Part shown: piece by piece, positions 9,189-17,413 of the stretch
Numbering within the stretch: position 1 is the stretch's first letter
How the letters are laid out: the number at the start of each line of letters is the position of its first letter
DNA from: Candidatus Nanohalococcus occultus
Lineage (GTDB): Archaea > Nanohalarchaeota > Nanosalinia > Nanosalinales > Nanosalinaceae
Assembly: GCF_029207735.1 (NCBI RefSeq)
Contig: NZ_CP104395.1
Coordinates: 1 to 64,000 of the forward strand
Direction: 5' to 3'
DNA: 64,000 nt
Translations under genes and position numbers: made by a program
The notes under the pieces: model-generated
What the model saw: the letters and a program-made list of their open reading frames with translations, nothing else
Told to the model about the DNA's origin: nothing
Databases searched by the model: none

Positions 9189-9714
9189 CGTCGATCAAAA
9201 CCGTTGCCGCAATAATCATCCGTGGATCAAGTACGTCGTCGATATCTTCGGAGAGGGTTATCTCGTAAGTATCTCTCAGAGATAGCTTGCCGTTGATCGA
9301 ACCTAGCTGTCCGTTCTCCGTTCCTATGCGGTAGCTGAAAGGAACGAGCGTGGTTACAAATCTGCGGACGAGCGCAAGCGCAATATTGTCTTCTATAATA
9401 TCTGCTATGACCTTTCCTTCGGTATCTAAGACCTTCCATTTGTGCTGGAAAAACGATAGCTCTTCTTTAATACCTCCTATCGGCTCGCCGGTTCTTTCGT
9501 CTTCTACTGTGTAGGATGCGGCTATATCAAGCATTTTGTCTGTTGTAACCTTTAGAACTGGCTCTCCATCCATATCCTTGAAACGGAAGTCCTCTTTCAG
9601 CCTCAGCTTTTTCTGCGCGGAGTCAAGGATCTGCTCTCCGTTCTCATAGACCAGGTACTTGTTTCCTATACTCAAGGCTTTCTGTTTGACTTTGTACTGG
9701 TTGGATTCGAACAT
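9172..9714 (-). CDS. LURP-one-related / YxjI-like protein
   Basis: 180 aa with the pattern of LURP-one-related (tubby-like) proteins: repeated short beta strands such as KYLVYENGEQILDSAQKKL, RFKDMDGEPVLKV and KWKVLDTEGKVIADI, ending in a hydrophobic helix (MIIAATVLIDAI). Such proteins are phospholipid-scramblase-like folds with unclear function in prokaryotes. No signal peptide is seen. It is transcribed alone, divergent from mscS across 39 nt. Confidence 0.75.
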   Translation of the reverse strand: MFESNQYKVKQKALSIGNKYLVYENGEQILDSAQKKLRLKEDFRFKDMDGEPVLKVTTDKMLDIAASYTVEDERTGEPIGGIKEELSFFQHKWKVLDTEGKVIADIIEDNIALALVRRFVTTLVPFSYRIGTENGQLGSINGKLSLRDTYEITLSEDIDDVLDPRMIIAATVLIDAIESN

Positions 9715-9753
9715 AGTAACTCGTTGGAGAACCGAAGCTATTAATCGCTCCCC

Positions 9754-10542
9754 ATGGCCATAGAAAACATGGAGTTCCTTAACCCGTTTTTCACCAGCTC
9801 CGAGATGATATTCCGGCTGGTAAGATTTGCCACAGCCTTCGCTATAGGGATAATACTGACGCGTCTAACCGCTACCACGCTATCCAAGCGAGTACTGGAT
9901 CTGAAAAAGTACTCAACACATAGAATCAGCAATATAATACAGCTAATCGGTTTCTCGGTCTCATTGGTTGTAGCACTGGAAGCAGGACAGTTCGGAAATC
10001 TTCTGACAGTTGTAGGTACTCTGGCGGCCGCACTTACAGTAGCTATAGGTTTCGGGATGCGAGAAGAGGTCGCAAACTATGTGGCAGGAATCTTCATCCA
10101 CATGCAAAACCCTTATGTCAAAGGCGATTACATTAAGATCGGAGAAGAACAGGGTAGAGTCAAGGAGATCGGGATGCGAGCTACGGTGCTTAACGAATCG
10201 ACGAGAAGTGATGTGATCGTTCCTAACTCGAAGATTGATTCGAATCCGGTTAGAAATTACACTAGAGGCACGAAAAACTATGCGTCAATAATCGTGTCTG
10301 TTGACAATGAAGATGTACAGCAGGCAGAAGAGATCTTACTTGAATCAGCTTCCAGCATGGAGAAAATACTGGAGAGACCGGAACCAGAGGTCAAGTACCT
10401 GGAGATAGAGGAAAAGGTAAAGATAAAGCTTAACTACACAGTTAAAGGCTCTCCGGTCGATACTCGCTCACGGATAATATCCGAGTTCAACAGGAAAGCT
10501 GTGGAAGCTGAGATCTACGGAAAAGACGAGGAAGAAAAATAA
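9754..10542 (+). CDS. mscS: Small-conductance mechanosensitive channel (MscS family)
   Basis: 262 aa with three predicted N-terminal membrane helices (about residues 20-40, 60-80, 85-110). The pore-lining TM3 is AALTVAIGFGMREEVANYVAGIFIHM, followed by the MscS beta domain (YVKGDYIKIGEEQGRVKEIGMRATVL ... VPNSKI) and a cytoplasmic domain. It opens under membrane tension to release solutes on osmotic downshock, relevant to a halophile. It is a short core-type MscS without extra domains. Confidence 0.93.
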   Translation: MAIENMEFLNPFFTSSEMIFRLVRFATAFAIGIILTRLTATTLSKRVLDLKKYSTHRISNIIQLIGFSVSLVVALEAGQFGNLLTVVGTLAAALTVAIGFGMREEVANYVAGIFIHMQNPYVKGDYIKIGEEQGRVKEIGMRATVLNESTRSDVIVPNSKIDSNPVRNYTRGTKNYASIIVSVDNEDVQQAEEILLESASSMEKILERPEPEVKYLEIEEKVKIKLNYTVKGSPVDTRSRIISEFNRKAVEAEIYGKDEEEK

Positions 10543-10576
10543 AGGCTTCCGTCCAACCGTTTTCTTACAGGACACC

Positions 10577-10727
10577 GCCTCGGTGGCTCAGTCTGGCTAG
10601 AGCGGTCCCCTCGTAGCGCCTGCCGATGCGCAGTGCGGCGCGCATTAAGCCATTCGCAGAATGGCGTCCGGCAAACAGTTGGTCGCGAGACAGGGACAGA
10701 TCTCGGGTTCAAATCCCGATCGGGGCT
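10577..10727 (+). tRNA. tRNA-Thr(CGU) with 76-nt archaeal intron
   Basis: The cloverleaf can be traced. Acceptor stem 10577-10583 pairs with 10720-10726, with U discriminator 10727. D arm is 10586-10603. Anticodon stem GTCCC 10605-10609 pairs with GGGAC 10693-10697, and anticodon CGT is 10612-10614. T stem is TCGGG/CCCGA around TTCAAAT. The intron 10616-10691 lies between positions 37 and 38. A bulge-helix-bulge is visible: CTCG 10610-10613 pairs with CGAG 10686-10689, with 3-nt bulges TAG and ACA at the two splice sites. G1-C72 and C2-G71 fit Thr identity. CCA is not encoded. Confidence 0.92.
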
Positions 10728-10777
10728 CTATAATCTAAGTTAACAGTTTAGGGATTTAGATAGCGGCAGAAATTTCT

Positions 10778-10785
10778 TTTATATG
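10778..10785 (+). promoter_or_regulatory. TATA box of small membrane protein gene
   Basis: TTTATATG is centred about 27 nt before the ATG at 10809 and supports that start as leaderless, over the GTG at 10794. Confidence 0.55.
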
Positions 10786-10808
10786 AATAGCTAGTGAAAA
10801 TTTGTTTT

Positions 10809-11096
10809 ATGGTATCGGTAAGAGCGAAAACTGTAGAAAATATTTTCAGGCCGCCTAGAAGAAGTAAAGTCGGTCTTGTTTATTTTGGGGGTGCCGCCGT
10901 ATTTCTGAGCATGTACCTCTTTATGGACGATAGTTTATTCGTCCTATCTATGTTTTCTGGTTTTCTTTTGACTGGTGCTGCGGAATTTCTTCCCGAAGAA
11001 CGAAATGTTTTAGCTGGTGTTCTAAGAATAATGGCGATAACCGTCTATATTGTAGTTCTGGCTCTGACTTTCTTACGGCCTGAAGCGATAATCTGA
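10809..11096 (+). CDS. Small membrane protein, paralogue 1
   Basis: 95 aa with two or three predicted membrane helices: about residues 22-39, 43-60 and 72-90. The C-terminal pattern EERNVLAGVLRIMA ... LALTFLRPE matches the protein at 11.7-12.0 kb (EERGSMKAALRVVA ... LVLTFIRPE), so the two are paralogues. Start chosen from the TATA box at 10778-10785. Function unknown. Its 3' end overlaps the toxin gene on the other strand by 52 nt. Confidence 0.75.
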   Translation: MVSVRAKTVENIFRPPRRSKVGLVYFGGAAVFLSMYLFMDDSLFVLSMFSGFLLTGAAEFLPEERNVLAGVLRIMAITVYIVVLALTFLRPEAII

Positions 11097-11377
11097 CTTC
11101 TAAACTTATTTCCCTCTTGTCTGTATCCTCTGCCTCTTCTGAATGCTTCTACTATCCAGACTTTGTCGTCTTCTACGAAGTATTCGAATCGATGGTCGCC
11201 GACTCTTAATCTGTACATCTCTTTGTCTTTTCCTTTCAGTTTCTTAATATCGCATTTCGGTCTGCTTCGATAAGGCTCATCAGCAAGTCTTTTGAGCGAA
11301 TCTTCACATCTTCCAGTGCCAGAGTCTTCGAGATCATCAAGGTAGGTTCTAACATCTGGATGTAGTCTTACTTCCAT
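11045..11377 (-). CDS. RelE/ParE-family toxin
   Basis: 110 aa. The RelE fold is indicated by VRLHPDVRTYLDDLE at the N-terminus, IKKLKGKDKEMYRLRVGDHR in the centre and FEYFVEDDKVWIVEAFRRGRGY at the C-terminal strand. Family members are usually mRNA interferases inhibited by a cognate antitoxin, here the 55-aa gene upstream. The start is fixed by an in-frame TGA directly before the ATG. The last ~20 residues extend beyond the typical core and overlap the convergent membrane gene. The exact target is not predictable. Confidence 0.85.
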   Translation of the reverse strand: MEVRLHPDVRTYLDDLEDSGTGRCEDSLKRLADEPYRSRPKCDIKKLKGKDKEMYRLRVGDHRFEYFVEDDKVWIVEAFRRGRGYRQEGNKFRSQIIASGRKKVRARTTI

Positions 11378-11439
11378 TCAAAAATTGCCTCTGAATTTTC
11401 TGTATCTCCAGAAAATTCTTTGATTTTCGAACACGGTAT

Positions 11440-11607
11440 TCACTCAAGTGCTTCAAATTCTTCCTTGTCTTCTTCCAGTTTCTGGTAACGGCTCTCGATA
11501 TACTGGTCTATAAGTTGCTTCACAATGTCATCGTAGCTTTCGCCTTTTTCACCCAGTTTTTTCAACTGGTCGCGGGTGTCCTCATCTACAGATATAGTAG
11601 TTGCCAT
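11440..11607 (-). CDS. Antitoxin partner of the RelE-like toxin
   Basis: 55 aa. The N-terminus MATTISVDEDTRDQLKKLGE followed by KGESYDDIVKQLIDQYIE is the usual ribbon-helix-helix pattern of VapB/RelB-like archaeal antitoxins: a beta strand TTISV for DNA binding, then two helices. An acidic C-terminal tail is suited to toxin binding. It lies 62 nt upstream of the toxin on the same strand. A TATA-like CTTATA is present just upstream (rc of 11612-11642), and such operons are normally autoregulated. Confidence 0.8.
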   Translation of the reverse strand: MATTISVDEDTRDQLKKLGEKGESYDDIVKQLIDQYIESRYQKLEEDKEEFEALE

Positions 11608-11738
11608 AACAACTATAAGTTCTATAAAAATTATAAGTCTTATGGGCGGGTTCTGAAACCAGCACTACATCTTGGATTCTTAGGTCAGTGACCGATCGGG
11701 GCTTGTGTTTTTAATATCTAGAGGTGTTTAACTCCGAT

Positions 11739-12014
11739 ATGGACCTAAAGGAAATCGCCCGAAACCTTTTCAGACGTTCTCGGAGGGATCTAGCCCTTTT
11801 CTATTTGTTAATTTCTGTTTGGTTTGCGGGTCTTTATTTTGTCATCTATAATCTGTTCCCTATTTTCATGTCTTCAGGCTTTCTCGCAATGGGGATAGCG
11901 GAACTGTTCTCCGAGGAAAGAGGCAGTATGAAGGCAGCGTTGAGAGTTGTCGCAATACTGGTTTTCTTGGCTCTATTGGTCCTGACCTTTATTCGTCCAG
12001 AGTTTATAATGTGA
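11739..12014 (+). CDS. Small membrane protein, paralogue 2
   Basis: 91 aa with three hydrophobic stretches (about residues 18-36, 38-56, 68-86). It is clearly related to the 95-aa protein at 10.8 kb, particularly in the last 35 residues ending TFIRPEFIM. TTAATATC (11711-11718) lies about 25 nt before the ATG, so a leaderless ATG at 11739 is preferred over the GTG at 11724. The pair brackets the toxin-antitoxin module. Function unknown. Confidence 0.75.
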   Translation: MDLKEIARNLFRRSRRDLALFYLLISVWFAGLYFVIYNLFPIFMSSGFLAMGIAELFSEERGSMKAALRVVAILVFLALLVLTFIRPEFIM

Positions 12015-12088
12015 ATTTACAGGGGAGATCGAGCTATACTTCTAGCATGTATTTCCAAAAAATCCTGTGTTCAAACTCCACTCCATGT

Positions 12089-12772
12089 TTACAGTGTAGA
12101 TGAGACTTCTTCATAGATCTCATACAGCTCTTGGTTGCTGAGGTCCTCGTTTGTTGATATCCGTCCGTCCTCGCTCAAAACTATTTGCGTGGTTAACGAC
12201 CGGTAACGGTAGTCTATATACAGCGTAGTGGTTGCGGTGAACTTTTCTTTCGATATCTCTTGGTCTATATCCTCTCCGAACTTGGCCACTTTTCTGACTG
12301 CGCCTTCCGAGTCCTCCCACATTCCTCTGGCAGAAATCAGATTCTCTAGCTCCGTTATCTTCTCGAACTCGAAGTGTACTTCGCTGGTTGAAGTCCAGTT
12401 TTCCTTCTCCAGCCGTTTTACGAAGGTCTTTGCCAGCTGTTTCGGAGCGAAAACATACAACTCGGTCTGGTTATTGGAAATCCAGCATCTAAACTCTTTG
12501 ATCTTCTGGTAGCCGCTATCAATCACTCTAGGTCGGCCGTCGTTGACGTAGATAGAGTCTTTTTTCGTCTCAGTGGTGAGCTTTACGTTGAAAACCTTGT
12601 TGTCTCTTTTCTCTCCAAGAAAACTCATGAATGTTCTAGGATTTCCTATACGGGTCTTTTCTAGTTTCTTGAATGCGGAGAGGTCGCTTTGACGGTTTAA
12701 ACGAACTCTATCTGTATCCCGGAGACTGTTTTCAAGCTCCTCTATCTCCAGAATGGTCAGGCTGCATCCCAC
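12089..12772 (-). CDS. Uncharacterised protein
   Basis: 227 aa, acidic, no membrane segment. Not recognised. The sequence alternates short beta strands and charged helices: KVFNVKLTTETKKDSIYV in the middle, TATTTLYIDYRYRSLTTQIVL near the C-terminus, and a final Glu-rich helix QELYEIYEEVSSTL. It stands alone between the membrane paralogue and the helical gene before orc1-2. A tubby-like or effector-like beta fold is possible but unsupported. Confidence 0.7.
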   Translation of the reverse strand: MGCSLTILEIEELENSLRDTDRVRLNRQSDLSAFKKLEKTRIGNPRTFMSFLGEKRDNKVFNVKLTTETKKDSIYVNDGRPRVIDSGYQKIKEFRCWISNNQTELYVFAPKQLAKTFVKRLEKENWTSTSEVHFEFEKITELENLISARGMWEDSEGAVRKVAKFGEDIDQEISKEKFTATTTLYIDYRYRSLTTQIVLSEDGRISTNEDLSNQELYEIYEEVSSTL

Positions 12773-12962
12773 CGGTACAGGATAGAATGCCTCGTTTTAA
12801 TTGACTCATTCGCTTCAGGCAACACTTTGCAGTCCGATGAATTGACTAGAGAAAAAGTGCTTGGATCCCGAAGTTGAACAAGGCTCTTTTTTCCTGATAG
12901 CTCATCTGATTTGACCTCTACGATTCCTAAAACTTATCAACTAACAATGGTTTTTTCTATTT

Positions 12963-13766
12963 ATGGCGTCTATTGAGGTCCGCAAGCCGGAAAACATGTC
13001 GGATGAGGAAGCTCGCAGAGTCGCTGAACGAGCTCTAAAAAATAAAAATATGGTTTCAAGAGCTGTTGAAACTGCTAAAAACTCCGAGCCTCCAAATCCA
13101 GGTAACAAGGAAGGCTCTGAACTTTGCCGGGATCTTCTGAACGATTCCAGTTCTATTTCGGAGCTATCGAATGCTCTGGAATCAACTCTGAAAGCCTTAA
13201 ACCAGCATGCGAATGTGCGCGGCGCTATACATACCTCTAAGAGCGAGCTTGAAGAAAAGATATCTGAGTTAATATCTGTGTGCGAACAGCTTGAGAAGCC
13301 GGTAGCGCAGGTAATAGTCTCACAACTTGAAAGACAGGAAGAGCAGATTGAGTCTGAAACGAGTTACGCTGAACACTTCATGGCTGAGAAGAGGGTTGTT
13401 CTTCTCGAAAACGTGGTCTATGGTTTGAAAGACCAAAATGTCTCGGAAGCTGAGGAGGTTGTTGCGGAACATAAGGCATGTGTGAGAGAGTTAAATGACT
13501 TCAGAGATAAGTTCGTAAACAGCTCCCGTAGAGATAACTATAATATGCAAATACCTATTCATTTTGTATCTGTCACAAGTTCTCTTCTAGACGAGTCCAA
13601 GGAATTGGCGAAACAGGGTGATGAAGAACGCGCTAGAGGGGTTATAGGTTCTTCGGAACAGTTTATAGAGGCGATAGAAGGCTTGTTTACGGACAGGAGA
13701 CTTCAAGAGCAGCTGAGCGACCTCAATAAACTTCGGTCTTCTAACTACAAGTTAGTAAAGAAGTAA
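12963..13766 (+). CDS. Helical coiled-coil protein upstream of orc1-2
   Basis: 267 aa, almost entirely predicted alpha-helix with heptad-like Leu/Val spacing (for example residues 60-140 and 150-180) and no membrane segment. No known family is recognised. It ends 13 nt before the second orc1/cdc6 gene, so the two probably form an operon and the product may act with that initiator. Its dispersed charged helices fit a scaffold or DNA-associated role, which is inference. Confidence 0.75.
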   Translation: MASIEVRKPENMSDEEARRVAERALKNKNMVSRAVETAKNSEPPNPGNKEGSELCRDLLNDSSSISELSNALESTLKALNQHANVRGAIHTSKSELEEKISELISVCEQLEKPVAQVIVSQLERQEEQIESETSYAEHFMAEKRVVLLENVVYGLKDQNVSEAEEVVAEHKACVRELNDFRDKFVNSSRRDNYNMQIPIHFVSVTSSLLDESKELAKQGDEERARGVIGSSEQFIEAIEGLFTDRRLQEQLSDLNKLRSSNYKLVKK

Positions 13767-13779
13767 AAGCACGAATTCT

Positions 13780-14841
13780 GTGGTCGAGCGCGGTAGATAC
13801 AAACCTTTTTCCAACCCATTTACTGATGTGAACAGTTTCCGTAATTCGGTTATTGAAGATGCCCGGGTCTTGACTGCGGATTATTTGCCGAATGAGATGG
13901 TTGCCCGGGACTCTGAGCGTCAGGAGATCGCCCGGAACTTACGTCCGATGACAGAAGATCAGCCGCCTATTGACATGCTGATCTACGGTCCGCCGGGAAC
14001 AGGAAAGACCTCTATGGCGCGTTACGTGGTCGAAGAGCTGAAATCGAAGATGTTTGCGAACTCGGCTTATGTCAACTGTTTTTCCCATAAATCCAAGTTC
14101 GAGATTTTCTACGAGATGCTGGATAAGAAGCTGACAGTTCCCAGAGACGGGACCTCAACGGAGAAGGTGATACAGCTGTTCCGGGAAAAGGTCAGAGACT
14201 CTCCGACCGTTATAATCGTCGATGAGGCCGATCAGGTTGTAGATGATGAGGTCATGTTCGAGCTAAGTAAGCTCAACAACACAGGTTTGATCATGATTGC
14301 TAATGACTCGAATGTATTCGGCCATTTCGATAGCAGGGTTAGAAGCCGGCTTTCCGGTGTCCGGAAGATCCATTTCAGAAGCTACAGCGTCGATCAGATA
14401 GTGGAGATCCTGAAAAGACGCAGAGAACACGGTCTAAGGACAGACTCGGTCTCAGATAAACAGCTGAAGGCTATAGCAAAAGCCGCTGATGGAGATGCCA
14501 GGGTAGGTCTTAACTCTCTTCGTACTGCGGCCCAGGAATCTGAAAAGCAAGGAAACGAAAATATAACTGATAAAATAATCGAACAGTCTGTTGAAGTTTC
14601 GAAAAGCCGTACAAGGATTAGCTCGCTAGAAAGGCTGAACAAGCATCAGAAAACAGTGTATGAAATACTTGAAGAAAACGGCAGAATGAAAATGGGTAAC
14701 ATATATCAGAGCTACTGCGAGCAGATAGATGATAACAAGTCGAAGAGAACTATAAGGCGTTATATGAACAAGATGGAGGCTTACGAGGTTATAGATTCTG
14801 AAGGAGCTAAAAAGGCTAAACGTTATGCGTTAGCTGATTAG
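13780..14841 (+). CDS. Orc1/Cdc6-family AAA+ protein (copy 2)
   Basis: 353 aa. Walker A GPPGTGKTS near residue 70, Walker B IIVDEADQ near 147, an arginine-bearing SRVRSRL sensor segment near 188, and a C-terminal winged-helix region (LNKHQKTVYEILEENG onwards). It is about 65 aa shorter than copy 1 and diverged, so it may serve a second origin, regulate initiation, or belong to an integrated element. The GTG start at 13780 is 13 nt after the helical protein gene. Family is clear; the role is not. Confidence 0.9.
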   Translation: MVERGRYKPFSNPFTDVNSFRNSVIEDARVLTADYLPNEMVARDSERQEIARNLRPMTEDQPPIDMLIYGPPGTGKTSMARYVVEELKSKMFANSAYVNCFSHKSKFEIFYEMLDKKLTVPRDGTSTEKVIQLFREKVRDSPTVIIVDEADQVVDDEVMFELSKLNNTGLIMIANDSNVFGHFDSRVRSRLSGVRKIHFRSYSVDQIVEILKRRREHGLRTDSVSDKQLKAIAKAADGDARVGLNSLRTAAQESEKQGNENITDKIIEQSVEVSKSRTRISSLERLNKHQKTVYEILEENGRMKMGNIYQSYCEQIDDNKSKRTIRRYMNKMEAYEVIDSEGAKKAKRYALAD

Positions 14842-15139
14842 GATTTTTTCGGACATATCGGACAGCCGAGAGATTGTTTAAAAACCAAGCGGAGGGAATA
14901 ATCGAATACGAGTCCGAGATGGCTCGGATCACATGACTCGCCGCATGCTACACAATCGGAGGGGAAGGGAAAGATGAATATATTCACGGAAACGGAGAGA
15001 AAAGAGATTGAAGATATTCTGCCTGGCATAAGGCTTAAGGCGGATGAGAAACTGCTTTGATCTCTGAGAAGGGTCTTTCAGGCCCTACCGCTTCTATATT
15101 TTCCACAACTGTTAACTTCTGTCTTCAGCAAACTAATCT
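14842..15139. other. 298-bp intergenic region with a stem-loop
   Basis: There is no convincing gene. A bulged hairpin is visible at 14909-14940: CGAGT-CCGAG, loop ATGG, CTCGG, 8-nt bulge, ACTCG. A weak hairpin AGGGTC/GGCCCT lies around 15068-15084, and a possible TATA (CTATATTTT, about 15099) precedes the M29 gene. A 28-codon frame at 14974-15060 has no support. Confidence 0.4.
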
Positions 15140-16091
15140 ATGCTGGAGAAAGGAGCGGAAACTATAGTCGAACAGTGTCTGAAAATAAAGGAGGGCGAAG
15201 ACGTTGTCGTTGTAAATGACGGGAACGACCAGGAGTTAATCGATACATTGGTCCAGAAGATATCGGAAGTAACCGACAGCTACGAACTTATCGAGTACGA
15301 GGAACCTTCAGAACACGGAGAGGAGCCGCCGGGGAAGATAGCTGAGAAGCTAAAACAGGCAGATGTTTTTCTCGCACCAACAAAGAAATCGATCTCACAT
15401 ACAGATGCCAGACGGAACGCGAATGAAAACGGCGCCCGAGGGGCCAACTCTTCCAGGCATAACCCAAGAGATCTGGAATACGTCTCTTCAGGCCGACTAC
15501 GGAAGGGTCGAGAGACTGTCCGAGAAGGTTTACTCGCTGCTTGAAGATACCGACACGGTACATATAGAGACTTCAACAGGTACCGATCTGAAGATAGATG
15601 TTGATATAGATTACTTCGAGGTTGATACTGGTATGATTCATGAAAGCGGGGAGTTCGGAAACCTGCCGGCCGGAGAAGCAGATGGAGCATCCTTGAATGC
15701 CAGAGGCACGCTGGTGATCGATCATTTTCCTATAGTTGATGGAAGTGAGGGTGCGAAGATAAGGATTGAAGACAACGAGGTCGTTGAAATCGAAGGCGGT
15801 GAAGAGTTCAGAGAAGCCTTGTTTTCAACAGATGGCGGAAGGAACGTCGCTGAGTTCGGATTCGGAACCAATGAGGAGGCAACCTTGATAGGGAATATTT
15901 TACAGGATGAAAAAGTGCTAGGTACGGTTCATATCGCATTTGGAGATAACTCTTCTTACGTCCCGAAAGGCGATGATAACCGGGTTAACTGCCCGCTTCA
16001 CTGGGATGTTATCTGTGAGAAGCCGACCGTCAGGTTCGACGATCAGCTGATCCTGGACCAGGGAGAGCCAGTCTTCCTCAAGGATTTATAA
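15140..16091 (+). pseudogene. M29-family aminopeptidase, frameshifted
   Basis: Metalloaminopeptidase of the M29 (AmpS/PepS-like) family, split over two frames. Frame one encodes MLEKGAETIVEQCLKIKEGE to about SISHTDARRNANENGAR. The other continues with TLPGITQEIW, HESGEFGNLPAGE, NVAEFGFGTN and GTVHIAFGDNSSY, which carry the family's metal ligands (Glu, Glu, His) and reach the natural C-terminus. The break is at the run GGGG 15440-15443, where one extra G would explain the shift. With it removed, a protein of about 316 aa results. Both halves look well conserved, so this may be a recent mutation, a sequence error or recoding. Confidence 0.85.
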
Positions 16092-16194
16092 GAATGCGGT
16101 AGAATATCGATATTAGAATGTCTAGTTTAGAGGCTGTCAACAACGTATCTGAATTTTCGTGGACAGCTTTCACTATGCCTAAGCGCTTTTTTAC

Positions 16195-16232
16195 TGGAGC
16201 CAAGCTACTGAATATTATCAGATAAGGCTCCA
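16195..16232 (+). repeat. Inverted repeat before the DUF5794-like gene
   Basis: TGGAGCC (16195-16201) and GGCTCCA (16226-16232) form a perfect 7-bp stem around a 24-nt AT-rich loop containing AATATTATC. It sits 30 bp before the next ATG and could be an operator around the promoter or an mRNA hairpin. A second 6-bp repeat GCTGTC/GACAGC lies at about 16133-16167. Confidence 0.35.
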
Positions 16233-16262
16233 GAACCAACAAACGTTTCCCAAGGTTTTCTC

Positions 16263-16961
16263 ATGGTTCTGGAACAACTCAAAGACGGCGCCCAACGGCA
16301 GTTACAGGTCTTCGACGAAGGAACACGTCAGCTAACACTTTTACTCTGCCTTCCGCTTATCGACGGAGTTTTCGCCACCTTGCTTGTAACAGGAGCGGTA
16401 CAGAACCTCACAGATTATCTGCTGATTGCCCTGACAGTTTTCTCAGGCGCAGGCTCTCTAGCGGTACTTTACTCGTACGCTGAGTCTATAGAAGAGGCCA
16501 AATCAATGGTGTTAAAAGCAGCACCGGTCCTAGTTGTCGGAGCCTCATTAATCGGTCTTGTTGCCCCGGTATACGATCAGCTATTTAGCTCACAGACTTT
16601 GAGTTATACTGCGGCTTTGGTTCTGATGGTTATAGCTGGAAAACTCGCTGAAATCGATCCTGCCGAGAAAGTATCTACGACAACGGTCCTGGTAACAGGT
16701 CTTGTCTTATCTCTCCAAAGTCCTGGTGCTTTGACACTTTCACTTGGATACTTGGCGCCTGCGGCTCTGACAGCGCTTACAGCCACCTTTTTCCTTTATG
16801 TGGCTACTTATCTGACGAACATGGATATGGAGCTTGGATACATAAGGAAGGGAAGCGCTCTAGTTGTCATACTGATCGGACTTTCCGTCGCAGGTCTTAG
16901 CATACCTTCAGAGCTAGGCTTGGTTGTTTTCGGCGTATCTCTTATGGCTTCGCTGGCTTAA
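16263..16961 (+). CDS. Multi-pass membrane protein, DUF5794-like
   Basis: 232 aa with about six to seven predicted membrane helices covering most of the length after a short cytoplasmic N-terminus. The opening pattern (LTLLLCLPLIDGVFATLLVTGA) resembles haloarchaeal DUF5794 proteins, whose function is unknown. No transporter or enzyme motif stands out. It converges with the fxsA-like gene with a 4-nt overlap of ends. The family call is from memory of the pattern and is moderate. Confidence 0.7.
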   Translation: MVLEQLKDGAQRQLQVFDEGTRQLTLLLCLPLIDGVFATLLVTGAVQNLTDYLLIALTVFSGAGSLAVLYSYAESIEEAKSMVLKAAPVLVVGASLIGLVAPVYDQLFSSQTLSYTAALVLMVIAGKLAEIDPAEKVSTTTVLVTGLVLSLQSPGALTLSLGYLAPAALTALTATFFLYVATYLTNMDMELGYIRKGSALVVILIGLSVAGLSIPSELGLVVFGVSLMASLA

Positions 16962-17338
16962 AAGGTCTGGACGGTGAAGTTTGCGTTTGATTCGAGCTTT
17001 TTCTCTATTCTAAGCATTATTCGCTGCCGTGTCGGGCTGAGAACCATGAGAAAGCCCACTAGGTCTGTGATAAAACCGGGTGTTAAAAGCGCCAGTCCTC
17101 CGAAAACAAGTAAAGCTGCTTCTATCAGATTCCGAGATGCTTCCTTTGCGGTTACTGCGGTTGTCAGTCTCCTGAAAACAGTTCTGCCTTCTCTACGAAC
17201 AAGCTCTGCTCCTATTAGTCCTGTAAGTAGTATTAAGGCGAGTGTGTAAAGTATTCCGAGGAACTCAGTTGCCTGTAACAGCAGAAAGAAATCAAGGAAT
17301 GGAAGAGTCAACGCGATTATCAGCAGATAGGCGAACAT
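16958..17338 (-). CDS. fxsA: FxsA-family membrane protein
   Basis: 126 aa with an N-terminal helix pair and the typical FxsA stretch: LVRREGRTVFRRL, then a hydrophobic helix AALLVFGGLALLTPGFITDLVGFLMVL in which LTPGFITD is the family hallmark, followed by PTRQ. In E. coli FxsA is an inner-membrane protein whose overproduction suppresses phage exclusion; its normal role is unknown. It is a single gene convergent with the upstream membrane protein. Confidence 0.9.
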   Translation of the reverse strand: MFAYLLIIALTLPFLDFFLLLQATEFLGILYTLALILLTGLIGAELVRREGRTVFRRLTTAVTAKEASRNLIEAALLVFGGLALLTPGFITDLVGFLMVLSPTRQRIMLRIEKKLESNANFTVQTF

Positions 17339-17413
17339 ATTCTACAATGTTGTATCTAGCTTCAAATGGGCTACTGACGAACTCATTAAAGATTTCAGCT
17401 AGCAATCTTTTAC

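Noticed and set aside
11724-11739. GTG starts five codons upstream for the small membrane paralogues
   Set aside because: TATA boxes at about 26 nt before the downstream ATGs would put the GTG codons outside the transcripts.
14974-15060. 28-codon frame with a histidine/acidic zinc-finger-like upstream segment
   Set aside because: Cys codons expected for a zinc-binding peptide are not present in frame; too little to support a gene or pseudogene.
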